Below, one piece after another: positions 1 to 12,300 of a stretch of DNA of 28,254 bases (positions are counted from its first letter, which is position 1; every line of letters begins with the position of its first letter). This stretch comes from Pelargonium nanum (lineage: Eukaryota; Streptophyta; Magnoliopsida; Geraniales; Geraniaceae): NCBI GenBank assembly GCA_036897485.1, contig JAYMTF010000925.1, forward strand, positions 1 to 28,254, written 5' to 3'. Below the pieces are notes generated by a model, which was given only the letters and a program-made list of their open reading frames with translations, did not search any database and was not told the origin of the DNA. Made by a program: the position numbers and the translations under genes.

Positions 1-21
1 AGGAGTTATTTCCCCTTAAAA

Positions 22-59
<38 letters not shown>

Positions 60-60
60 A
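1..60. repeat. Poly-T tract at the left edge
   Basis: An uninterrupted run of T occupies about 27-58, preceded by a short A run at 19-25. It could be the reverse complement of a retrotransposon poly(A) tail or simple low complexity. The window edge prevents a decision. Confidence 0.6.
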
Positions 61-504
61 ATTTCAAATTGTGTTTTTTTGTGTGTGCGCGCGTGAAGAA
101 AAAGCCATTATATAGATTGAGGTTAATGAATTAAATATAATGTTTAAGAATAAAATAAAATAAAGTTTGCTCCATCTAAACAGGAAGAGAAAAAAGTTGC
201 AGTTTTTTATACTACTACTCCTACTTAGTACTTACTGTAATTATGATATAGGTTCTAGATGGCCCCCAGCCCAATCTCATGGAATGTCCCAGCAGTTGTC
301 ACTTCTGGACATGTTTTGGTCCGGATCGACTCGGGCCAAATGTATTCGGTCCATTAATTATGTCGTATGGTCCGTTCAATTTCGGTCCGTCTCAATTATT
401 TTATTTACAAAATAATATTTTTCTAAAAAAATATTATTATTTTTATTACAATACGTTTCATTATTGTTAACTTCATGCACTCCGTATGGGTAATTATTAT
501 TGAA

Positions 505-1076
505 TCCTTGGCTTCATGTCTGAACCACTTCTGTACGTGAACAACCCTCAAGTAGCCCCCAAATATGCTAGACCAGTGTTTGTAATTGATTAAGTGAATC
601 CGTTCAATAACCGCTTTGTATGAGGATTGCCTCCTTTTTTTTTCATGCGCGAAGGTAAGGTCATTAAAATCTCTCGCACTAAGACATGAGAGCTTTGACC
701 GACTTGCCAATCTGTACAAATTGTCTCATGATTCCACTCTTCTACCTCGATATGAGATTCCTTAAAACCATGTAATCCTATAAGACTCGCGTTCTTCCAA
801 GTTTATTCCCACATCAACATACAATTTTGGGTTCTCAATTAACCTCACACTACGCGACTCATTCCAAAACAAAGCCACCCTCATTATGCCCTCGCAATCA
901 TGAGCAAAACAACCTACCTAGCTTAATTGGATCCTCAATCTTTTGAAGTTACTTATCTTTTTCTTAGTTTCCATCAAGAACACAAATTTCAGCTTGTACA
1001 ATTACAACGAGTTTCAAAAGACTCATACTCTTTGGGGATTGCCGAGACTACGACAGTTCCAACATGGGGTGCTCAT
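505..1076 (-). pseudogene. Decayed LINE (non-LTR retrotransposon) endonuclease fragment
   Basis: Minus-strand translation from 1076 gives a broken but recognisable N-terminus of a plant LINE ORF2 endonuclease (APE type). The opening CWNCRSLGNPQRV matches the usual WNCRGLGNP block. It is followed by LKFVFLMETK, then MRVALFWNE (usual GGLALLW), then YRITWF (usual WRLTGFYG) and ARDFNDL...EK (usual GDFNE...EK.GG). At least six in-frame stops interrupt it, and the frame drifts after about 645. The reverse transcriptase part is absent, so this is a truncated relic. Confidence 0.72.
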
Positions 1077-1199
1077 TTGACCAGACAGACATGATTCTCG
1101 AGGCCCACCATATTCGAGGTTTTTTATTAGCATGACATCTCATTTATTCCCTTACCATTCGTAATAACAACCCCCTCAAACTCATCTTTTTGTCTACCT

Positions 1200-2240
1200 A
1201 GTCTGGATGCTAATAAAACCCACAATCCCCCCACCCCCAGTAGTTTGCGACTTGATGACCTTAACCACACTCCATATCCATGACCGTTCCCGTTTTTTGT
1301 CATTCTTTTTCGTGTATAGTAATTTATCTGTTTCCTTTTTCCTTTTCATTATGACATTGTTGCTGTTTTATTTTATTACTTTGGGCCTTTATTTGCTTTT
1401 GGGCTTTTAAACGTATAATTTTGTGGGTTGAGTTTTATTGTGTTGTGCTAAAAATAATTTAAGTGCATGTTGATTAAGTTTTAGTTTAAACTTAGCATTC
1501 TTCTTAACTAATAAAACACTAGCTTAGTTAGTATTGTGAATACTAATGTTTACGTTAAAATCGTGTTAGAAATATTTCACTTTTTACATTTGTGTCGTAA
1601 CTTTGAATTTCGGCCACTTGGCCAAATAAAATCAAAATAAAAAAATACTTTGTTCCATGTTGCAGCTTTGTTAATGTAGTTTGTTATTTGTATAATTTGT
1701 TTGTATTACTGTCTGTTTTTACTTGTTGGAAGTTTTGGTATGTCATCCCATGTCAGAAGTTATTTTCGTAATAAGTTAATATATACTATTTGATACTGTT
1801 GAAAGACATTGTTATCGACAAGAGCTCGAGGATGACGATCAATTGTCGTTGAAACTGATGCTATGCATGTCGTTGTTGAAGTTAGAACCCGAGAAGAGGA
1901 TACCAAGATTTTTGGATTGATATTTGCTAGAGTTAGAGTCCAATAGAATATAATTTACGCTTTTGAAATGATTTGCTAATAAGGTGACCAGTGCATTTGC
2001 CGTTTCAATGTCAGGTGCGCAATGTTGATTCTCAACTGGTTACCAAATGATATATATTAATAAAATGTTACGATTTTCTTGATAGAAAAAACTACAATTT
2101 GTAAATATCTTTTAATGCATTGTCATTTGAAGTTGCTTAGTAATTTTATTACTTGTTATTATTATTTTTTATGGGTTCCATTTTAATCAACAATAACACA
2201 AAATTCTTGTAGATCCTAAACATTTTTAGAATTTCAAAAT
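1200..2240. other. AT-rich intergenic sequence upstream of the KH gene
   Basis: I see no gene or clear repeat here. Short open frames are present but have no recognisable content. The distal part of the KH promoter must lie in the last few hundred bases. Confidence 0.5.
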
Positions 2241-2249
2241 AGAGAGCCC

Positions 2250-3364
2250 TATGTCCAATCACTTCTCCTCTTCCACGGGGACAGCCGGAGAGCGCCACTC
2301 GTAACCACTGTGTTTTTAGCTCTCTCTCTCTCGTTTTCCAGATTCACAACCGATGCTCCATCCATCGTATGCTTCCTCTAAACCCTATCTTCCCATTATC
2401 GATTCCTTTTTATTTTCTTTTTAAATCCCATGCTTTCTCAACATTTCTAGGTTATTTCATCACCTTTCGCCTATCAAATTAGCCCCCTTTTCCCTCCTAA
2501 TCAATTATCCGAGCGATTGACTTCGCTCTGGCATTGATACGCATTTTTGTGTGGGGTTGAGCTTCTTTGCTTTGCGGGCTAAGTGGACGAATCTCAAGCT
2601 GCATTGCAGAAGGTACTTTTTTTTTTTTTGAAGATTTTTGAATTCTTATCTAATTTGTTTTTCTATTTCAGAATGTATGTAATTTATTGTTTAGCTTTAT
2701 CACTAATCTGTGCACAATATATTTATTGATCTTTCCTAATTGAGGACAAGAGAAGGAGGGAAGGGGTTAGGAAGATTAGTGTACTGATTTTGACTTCATT
2801 TATCAGTAATGGATGGTGCCATATGTGTAAGGATGAATAAAAATTGAATCTTTGGTTTTTGGAGTCGATTAAGGCAATAAGAGACCAACTGATAACTGTT
2901 TTAGACTTGTAGTTTATGCCTAAATGATAGGAGTTGTTATTATTAATGTCATTTTAGGGAACGGGTGAAGGGACCCGACGGGGTTGTTCTAAGGGTTACT
3001 TCTCAGCATGACTTGTGATATCCTTGTGGGTGAAACTCCCAAATTTGAATGTATGAATTAGGTGATGGCAAGGGCTCTCTTTTCACTGTTTGTTGTTTGC
3101 TAGGCTGTTTCAAACTCAAGCTAATTTTCATATTTTTCCTTATCGCGTTTTATGTCTGTCAACATGAAATTAGATATCCAGCTGAACTCAAGCAGTTATG
3201 ACACAAAATATTGTTGTGCTAATTGCAGAGCTAGGTTAAGTTTATACTTTATACATGGCTAGATTTTTATTGCCATTTTTGTATTTAGATAATCATACTT
3301 GTTTTTCTCAGGTGTTGGCCGAAACCAAGTTTTGTGTGTTTTAGTATTGATTTTTGTTGAGAGT
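2250..3364 (+). promoter_or_regulatory. 5' leader of the KH gene with a UTR intron
   Basis: A non-coding first exon probably starts near 2250-2330 and ends at 2612. It contains a CT-rich pyrimidine patch at about 2317-2333, a common plant core-promoter or leader feature. A donor GT at 2613 and a pyrimidine-rich acceptor ending at 3311 define a 699-bp leader intron, and 53 more leader bases precede the ATG at 3365. No convincing TATA box was seen, so the start site is inferred. A 23-codon upstream reading frame lies at 2353-2424. Leader introns of this kind are common in plant RNA-binding protein genes. Confidence 0.6.
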
Positions 3365-6300
3365 ATGGATGGAAACAAGCGGAATTTTTTCAAGAAGAGA
3401 CAACACCCCCAATTTAAGAGAAAAGGTGACAATAAGAAAGGAAGATGGAGCAATTCAAGCCGCGAAGAGTCTTCTGGCAATTCTCAGTCTGCTGATACTG
3501 TTTATCGTGTACTTTGTCCATCAAGAAAAATTGGTGGTGTAATTGGAAAAGGTGGCAGCATAGTCAAAGCCCTAAGGGAAGAGACCCAAGCAAAGATTAC
3601 AGTTGCTGATTCTGTTCCTGGCTCAGATGAGAGAGTGATTATTATTTACAGCTCTCCAACAAAAATATCAGAAAATCAGAATAGCGATGAAGATTTGGGC
3701 ATGGAAAATGAACAGGAACTCATGCAGCCACATTGTGCTGCTCAAGATGCTCTGCTGAAAGTTCACAACAGGATTGTTGAGGAAGATGGATTTGGTGGAG
3801 TAGCATCTGATGATGATAATGAAAGCAACATTGTAACTGCTCGACTTCTAGTTCCAAACAATATGGTAGGATGTATTCTAGGAAAAGGTGGAGACGTTAT
3901 CCAACGATTGCGAAGTGAGACTGGTGCCAGCATTCGTGTTCTCCCTGCCGAACATCTTCCTACTTGTGCGATGGACATCGATGAACTGGTACAGGTAATG
4001 TATCTACTTTGCTGGTAGCTTATGTTATCTTGTTTATGATTTGCCTTTGACTTGTGAAACTGCTTTGCTGTTATAGAAAGTGATAGATACGATGACATCT
4101 TTTATCATATTTCTCTTTTGGGTATGGGCATTACCACATTGCCACTTTGACATCTGCAATAAACTGCTAATTCTTATGCCATAGTATTATCAGTTCTTAG
4201 ATTCTTGTCACTACCTCTCTCTTCTGCACATCTTTGGCACGAGTAATTTTGATAATGTCATTACTAGTAAATAAGTAAGCTTAATCCTATATATTCCCGC
4301 CGCTTCTCATTGAGAGTTATACAAATAAAATTCTCAAAGCTAATTGTTATAGATGTGTGAATATGCAATACAAGAGAGGGCAAGTGTTTTCATATTATGT
4401 AAAGTGTGATACAAATTTACTTTTAGTAGAATTAGAAAAAGTGTAAGTGAAATTATGAAATATATTGTAATAAAGAAAGTTTAGTTTAATTACCTAGTCT
4501 AGTTTGTTTCTTATTTCCAGTGTAAATATCCTAGATAAAGGGGTATTTCTTGTACATGTTAACACAATTCATTCGCATCAGTAACATAAATTTCACATGG
4601 TATGAAGGCTTACTTTTTGAGGTCATTGGATCTCTTCCACCTGGCAATACTGTCACGAAGGGAGTGGTGCCAAGCCCTAAAAAACCCAAGTCATCAACAT
4701 GGTAGCATTCAACTACCAAGCCTTGAACAAGCAAAAAGATAAAACTCAAGAAACGAAACTTACCTCGCAGCCAACCTCTTTTTCTTTATAGCTTTGATGA
4801 TCTCCATCCAAGTGTCCAACCAATATTCTAGGGGCACCAACTTGGTTTATTCCTTTCCGACGTTACAACCTAGAAAGATCGTGCAATTCCGCCGCTGCAT
4901 GTGTCCAACCAATATTCCAGAGCCGACGATTCTAACTATTCGACGAGCGTTGACCACCACTGTCAGCATCATCATGTTCATAAGAGGCATGCAGTTTGGC
5001 CCAACCAACTCCATGAGGTCCCCGTTGAAGCCTTCACCTTTCTCACGACTTTATTTCACCCATTTCAACACTTCCCTCACGTGCAAGCATCACATTTTTC
5101 TTTTATCGGTTGACTCGACGCGTGCATAATCGGAGGCCTTTTAAATTAACTTCCTTTATTGTGTATGTATTTTTCTTCTACACGTAGGTCATTGCAAATA
5201 TGTCAATTTGCAAGCGGATCAGAGACCACAAGAGGAGGCAACATAAATGTGTCTATGCATGAATGAAAACCATCTTTGAAACCATGCTAAGTTTCGATAA
5301 TTGGGATACACATAATGATGGAAGTGAAATCCTATTAAGAAGGTTGAACTTTTAATAATGGAAGCTTAATCCATTATGTGTAACCCAATATTGATATTTA
5401 ACATGGCAACATAACATTGAACTTTCCCCCTACTAAACTAGATAGCTGATGCCAGATAAAATGTCGAATAATATATGTTTGAAATGCGATAATAATTTCG
5501 GTGAAAATAACATTACTCCTCAACTAACTCGGCAAATGCCCTCCGCCTGTGGTTGCAGCATTGAATTTCCCCTGCTCGTCCACCCTATCCCCCAGTATAC
5601 GGACAAACATATCGGAATTGAGCGATGCATTTGCAATTAGTAACTTTTATGACATATTCTTCATCGTCAGCTTGATGTGTGACATGGTCAATGATTAATG
5701 GATCTCTTTGGGACATAATAGTTCAATCGTCTTTTGCTGAGCTCTAGAGGAAAATGAGAGCACAAAGTTGGTCTCGCTCTCGTTGCCTATTTCAATTGGT
5801 TTGAAAAAGAAAATGTTAATCCTTGGTGCGCCGGGGTGATATCATGATGAATGAGTCAATAATGCTTCACTCGTCCCATTTGATATGTACGACCATATTT
5901 TTTGACACAACAATGTGATCTCATAGTATTGTGCATGACCATGAACTTTCATGTAGTGGCAAGACTTGTCCACGTGGTCAATGTCAATGACGTGGTTGAA
6001 TACTGGGTCAAAATGTGTTTGACAACTGGTTCATTGTTTTAGACGCAATGGTGTATTGGTTTGGGTTGGGTAAGTTGAAAGAGAACATGCTTGGAGCGAG
6101 CTAAATGCACTAGCGATTAACATTTTGACCCTACAGTCTCTATAATTAGAGACAACGTTTTCTTTTTTAGAGAAATTGAAATAGCGCAGCGAGAACGAGA
6201 CTAATTTTATTATCTCATTTTCCTCTCGTGCTCAATAAAGGACGATTGGACCGTTGTGCTTGAGGAGTTCTATTAATCATTGACTCCGTTGCGCAGGAAG

Positions 6301-9300
6301 TTTTCGAGGAAGGATATGTGTGATACGAGTTACTAACTGAAAATGCATCCCTCAATTTTGAGTTGTTTGTCCGTATATTGAGGGAGATGGTAGATGAGCA
6401 GGGGAAATTCATTGTTGCAACCGAAGACGGGAGCCTTTATCGTGTTTGTTGAAGAATAATGTTTTCACTCGAAAGATAATGATGTCGCATTTCAAACAAA
6501 TAGTATACGACATTTTGTTTGACATTTGCTATCTAGTTGAGATAAAAAGTTGAATGCTCTGATACCATCTTAAGTTTCAATAATTGGGCTACACATAACT
6601 GTGCAAGTGAAACCCTATTAACAAGGTTGACCTTTTAATAGTGGAAATTCAAGTTATTATGTGTAGTCCAATATTGATATTTAACATGATGCATTGAACC
6701 TTTTCTTTTCTCCTCAACAAGATAGCAAATGACAGATAAAATATTGAATAATATTTGTTTGAAATGTGTTGTCATCACATTTCGGGGAAAAATAATATTA
6801 CTCATCAACCAACTCGGCAAAGGTTCCCGCCCGTGGTCACAACAATGAATTTTCTTTGCCCATCCACCTTGTACTCTAATATACGAACAAACAAATCAGA
6901 ATTCAGGGATGTATTTGCAGTCTGTAATTTAAATGACACATATTGTTCGTTGAAATATTGCTGCGTAACTGGGTCAATGACTAATGAAATTCTTTTGGCC
7001 ATAGCGGTTCAATCGTTCTACACTGAGCACGAAAGGAAAATGAGAGCTCATTGTTGGTCTCGCTCTCATTGCCTAATTCAATCGCTTTGGAAAAGAAAAC
7101 GTTACCTCTGTTTATAGCGACCGTAGGGCCAATATGCTAATCTCTAGTGTGCTGCGGCGACATCATGATGTATGAGTCAATGCCTCTTTGTTCGTTCCCT
7201 TCGATATTTGTACAACGGTGTGAGCGATAAACTAATGCATTAGGGATTAACATTTTGGCCTTACAATTGTTATAATTACAGGCAACATTTCCTTTTCAAA
7301 GAAATTGAAATAATGCAAAGAGAACGAGATCAACTATGTGGTCTCATTGTTCCTTTCTATTACTCATTGTTCTCGTTGTGCAACAAGTTTTCGAGGAATA
7401 ATACGTGTCATATGAGTTATCCACTGCAAATGTATCATTCAATTTTGATTTGTTTGTCCGTATATTGGGGGATATGGTGGATGAGTAGGGGAAATTTATT
7501 GCCGCAACCACAGACGCGAACCTTTACCGAGTTGGTTGAAGAGTAATGTTGTTTTCACCTGAAATATTATGACGCCACATTTCAAATAAATACTATTCGA
7601 TATTTTATCTGACATTTGCTATCCAGTTAAGGAAAAAAAAAGTTCAATGCTTTGATACCAAGTTAAATATCAATAATAGGCTACACATAATGACTTGTGC
7701 TTCTACTATTAAAAAATCAATCTTGTTAATAAGGTTTCACTTGCACCATTATGTGTCGCCCAATTATCGAATCTTAACATGGTATTAGAGTTGGTTTTGA
7801 TCCATGCTTGAGCTCGTTTATGTTGTCTCCCTTTGTGGTTTTGATTCGCTTGAAGATGGGCACGCTTGTAATGGCCTACGTGAGAGAAAAATAATTACAC
7901 GAGAAGGGGGTGTCAATTTAAAAGGCTTCCGATTGTGCACACATCGATACCACAGATAAATGAAAAATGTGAGACCCGCGCGTGAAGAGGATTGTTGAAG
8001 TGTATGAAAGAAATGAGTTATTTATAATGGTGCAAGTGAAACTCTATTATGAAGGTTGACATTTCGATAGTAGAAATTCAAGCCATTATATGTAGTCCGA
8101 TATTGATATTCAACAGTCGAGAAGGAACTGAGGTGCTTTCAAACGTCGTAAAAACAAACCAAAATTTACTTCATCACTAACAACACTGAATTTTGCTCCT
8201 TATCATAATCTAAACTTGAAAGAATAGACTTGTTTGCTAGAATTACTATTGCTCGAGAAAATGAGAAGATGCTAGAGTTTCTTTATGAGATTCTCTCTCT
8301 CTAAAACTTATCGAGTAATGTATTAACCAACTTAAGTTTGCAAGCCAGATAATGAAAGCACTTCTTGAATGGTGAAAAGTAATGCAACCATATAAGGGGA
8401 ACTTTTTTCGGGTTGGTTGAAGAGTAACGTTGTATTCAATGGATTGGTACTTTGAATAATCCTCTCTGTAGTGCCAACTTGACAAAAACAAACTATATAA
8501 ATGATAATGAGATGAATTTGAGATACATTCTTTGATTGCTGGGATTTGGGAATGAAGTGTCGGTTGACGGCCTACTTGTGTCCTGTGTTCTTATCTTAAA
8601 TGTGTAATTATGTAAATGTTTGTGAGTTGAATGTATTTTTTTGTTGATTATAGATGTCCCAAACTGGAACCATCGACTAAAAGCTGGAAGAATGTGAAGA
8701 AATGCATTTCAGTTGATAGTTTCTTTACTCAAGTATCCATATTGTTTTGTTTACATGGCACTTATAAAATATTTTTTGTGATAGCATAGTCTGATATAGT
8801 TTCTGATGGGGTCATGTTTGATGCTAGTTACCGATTTCACCGTGTGTAATTGACTAGTTTTTCCATTCTAGCCTAATGCAATTGGTCCCTTTTTCTCTTT
8901 GTCTGGTGCATTGTTTTCTAACATAGAGAGCTATATGTATTATTCTTTACTACCTAATGCGATTGCTCCCTTTTTTCCCTTTGTCCAGTGCATTGTTTTC
9001 TAACATAGAGCTATATGTATTATTCTTTACTACCTAATGCGATTGCTCCCTTTTTCCCCTTGTCCGGTGCATTGCTATCTAACATAGAGAGCTATATGTA
9101 TTATTCCTTACTATCTCGCTTTTTATTATTTGCCTCCATAGATTCCTCCGAGTTTTTGTTTCACAATGATGGCAAATACTGACTCACATTGTTTTGCCAT
9201 TGTATCCGGTATATAGGATTACTGAATAATATGTCTATGTTCCTCTGTAAATGTATATATTATCTCAAAAAGACAAGAACATGAATGTTATATGTGTGTT

Positions 9301-12300
9301 GTATCTGTAATTACAATAAATATGTGGTTGTTGCACAAGTGTTCTATCATTTTTTTATTTTCATAGTATGGGTTCTTCGTTTTTTTCCAGACCCTTCTTT
9401 ATGATTAACCTAAACTAAACTGTCATAAACAATGAGCCATATCCAGAGTGCAGTTTGATATCTGTGATAATACGGATTATCAATATGTCAACCGCTGTTT
9501 AATAAGTGCTAAGCTTTGTGAAAGCTTAAAAGTCAATGTTTTGGTAATTTGTTTGAGAAGGGTGGATTTGAAATTCATGGCTGTATGTGAGTTAATTAGC
9601 AAGAATGCGACTTATCATTGAATTTCGTTACTAAGGTGCCATATGCATCCCCATCTCTGAATTTCCTCCTGGTAGCAGCTCCTGCAATTGAATACTGATA
9701 TATAGGACTTTGTTCTGGTTCCGCTGCACAAATTCAACAATATATACCTCCAGAACTTATTTATCTTCCTCCAGCCCCACAAACAAGTTCCCCATTTTCT
9801 CACAGTAAATTCCAATCCAACTGAGTTCATAACCCTTTCAATGCCAGCTTTGGCACCTCAATCTCCTAGAGAGAGAGAGAGATGTTGTGTGAGCGTGGGC
9901 GATAGATGGAGGGAGAGAGGGAGTATGCTGTGTATATAGTTTTCTCATTTTTTGTGAATTGCATATGAAACTGTTGATATTGTGTAAAAAAATTGTCCTG
10001 ATTTTTTTGAAGTTTCCTTGAAAATCCCAGCAAATTGTAATCCTGGAATGCTTACTGCAGATATCTGGAAAACCAGATGTGGCAAAGAAGGCTCTTTATG
10101 AAGTTTCTACTCTGTTGCACCAAAATCCACGCAAGGACAAACCGCCTTTGAATATTCCTGCTCCTTATGCTGGTCAAGGTTTTCATCCTGGTCCTCCAGT
10201 TACAAATATGATTCCACCTGGAAATCCGATGTGGTCTCACCGCAATCCTAGTTCCCATGGTATACCACCAATGAGATTAATGGGGAGGTATGAAGATCAT
10301 CCTTCTGGATTTGTACCAGGTGGTTTCAATGAGTTTTCTCCACGAAATGGCAGGGAAGCTCCTGTTGAGTTCTCTATGAAAATCTTGTGCTCAGCTGGGA
10401 AAATTGGTGGGGTCATTGGCAAGGGAGGCTATAATGTAAGGCAGTTGGAGCAGGATACAGGAGCCAGTATTGATGTTGCAGATGCATCAATGGATTTCGA
10501 TGAGCGGGTCATTCAAATCTCTTGTTTTGAGGTACGCCTTTTAATACCAACCAATTTATTATTCAGGAAAACAAAAAGCATCTCCTTATACATATCTACA
10601 TTCTACATATTCTTCATGAATGTTATTCATATGCACGAATTTTTGTTTGTTAACTGTCTATTGGTGCCTATCGGTTTCAATCCTGGCAATATACTGGTGG
10701 TGGATCATAGCACTAAAATTGTTTCAGGCTCTCTGGAACCCAAGGTCACAGACTATAGACGCAATTCTTCAGCTTCAAAACAAAACAAGTGAGATCTCTG
10801 AGAAAGGTATTATTACAACAAGGCTGCTTGTTCCATCAAGTAAGGTTGGCTGCATCCTTGGACAAGGAGGTAATGTTATCAATGAGATGAGAAGAAGAAC
10901 ACATGCAGATATACGGGTTTACTCCAAAGATGATAAACCTAAGTGTGCATCTGAAGATGAAGAACTTGTGCAGGTGATGTGTTCACAGCATGCATTTAAT
11001 AAATACTTGGTGCTGCTTTCATTACCCAGTTGTGTTGTGCTCGGTTTTAATGAACAGGTCTGTTCAATTTAATGGATTTGTAAAAATCCAAATTGATCCC
11101 TATTTTGATTATTCAGATATCTGGAAATCTTGGCGTTGCTAAAGAAGCTTTGGCTGAGATAGCATCGAGACTCAGAGCTAGAACTTTACGAGATGTTAAT
11201 ACTGGAGCTGAACCTGTTCCTGTTGTACCTGCCCCAAGATTTGGTCATGCGCGTAACTTTCCTGTGGGAGGACCCCCACCTTCTGGCATGATGGGTGCTG
11301 GCAGCTCCGGTGGATATGAGTCTTTTAAGGTACCCTTTCTGTGTTTTTTCCTTTTACGTACTAGTGTACTGTGCAACATAATTATTGTTGATAATTTTTA
11401 TGACTTAGTTTAGTCCCAGTTCGTATCACTCTGAATTTAATAATTTCTGTATTGTATGCTGTTTCAGTAGTTGGGTTTATTCTGCATAGATTTATAGTTC
11501 ACAGCTTTTTATTTCACTCTTCAGTGTCTAATAAGACATCCTGCGGAGAGCATACATGTCTTGCAATTGTACTACATTCAGTCAGGATTCTGGAACACTG
11601 GCAGAAAGTCTGTTAGATGCATATTGTATGCAGTTAAAGATAATTACCTATTAAATCATCTATTTAAACAACTTCTATTAGGTTTTGATCGTAAGGTCAC
11701 TTTTATTTATTTAATTTTAATTTTTATGAATGCATGACGGCATCGCTTGATTGATTGTATCATTGTGCCATTTGTCCAGATTAAAGTATTCAGCAATGCT
11801 CGGAAATTCAAATGTTTTTTTTCTCTAGCTACTTGCACTATGTATATCTGCTTCAGCAGGCCTGCTGAACATAAGAACTTAATTCATCTGTTTACCCGGG
11901 ACCTGCTTTTTGGCAGCAAGGGTGGTTTGAACGAGCATAAGAGATTTTTTACTTTGAGGATTATGAAATTTCAATAATATGCTACATACAATGACTTGGA
12001 CGTCCACTACTAAAATGTCAACCTTATTAGTAGGATTCACTGCACCATTATATGTATAGCCTTTTCACTTTTAATATTACCCATGTGGGATCACTTAACA
12101 CTCCCCCTCACGTTCGTGGCCGAATAAGAGAGATGGGCATAGGATCTGGCCTGCACGTGGATAGGTAGACTTAAGTCGAGAGGTAAGGCAAACATGGCAA
12201 ACATGCCATTAGGCCCAACCGCCCAAACAAAATCACTTAGCACTCCCCCTCAAATGCAGACCGAATAAGGGAGATGGGCATGAGCCCAGAACTGCACGTG

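Larger units (their letters stand above)
5404..6567. repeat. Palindromic spacer 1 between copies A and B
   Basis: The two halves, roughly 5404-5830 and 6120-6555, are inverted copies of each other. Both contain the block encoding LNS/FxxFVRIL...VDEQGKF in opposite orientation, and GCGAGAACGAGAC or its complement. The right end is GCTCTGATACCA (6556-6567), exactly the reverse complement of the usual primer-binding site, and it abuts copy B. The left end carries a degenerate form of the same junction. Confidence 0.7.
6687..7660. repeat. Palindromic spacer 2 between copies B and C
   Basis: Its arms, about 6687-7130 and 7250-7648, are inverted copies of one another and are homologous to the arms of spacer 1. 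Both ends carry the junction GCATTGAAC...TTCAATGC followed by the primer-binding-like motif. The right end is GCTTTGATACCA (7649-7660) next to copy C. Confidence 0.7.

Noticed and set aside
3763..4098. Minus-strand frame opposite the first coding exon
   Set aside because: It is an antisense shadow of the KH2 region with no recognisable content.
4794..5129. 111-codon plus-strand frame in intron 2
   Set aside because: It overlaps the leader-like segment of the repeat array and has no protein-like conservation.
10532..10792. Open frame continuing past the third KH domain
   Set aside because: The good donor at 10532 and acceptor at 10727 restore the conserved FEALWNPRSQTIDAI sequence; the read-through is intron.
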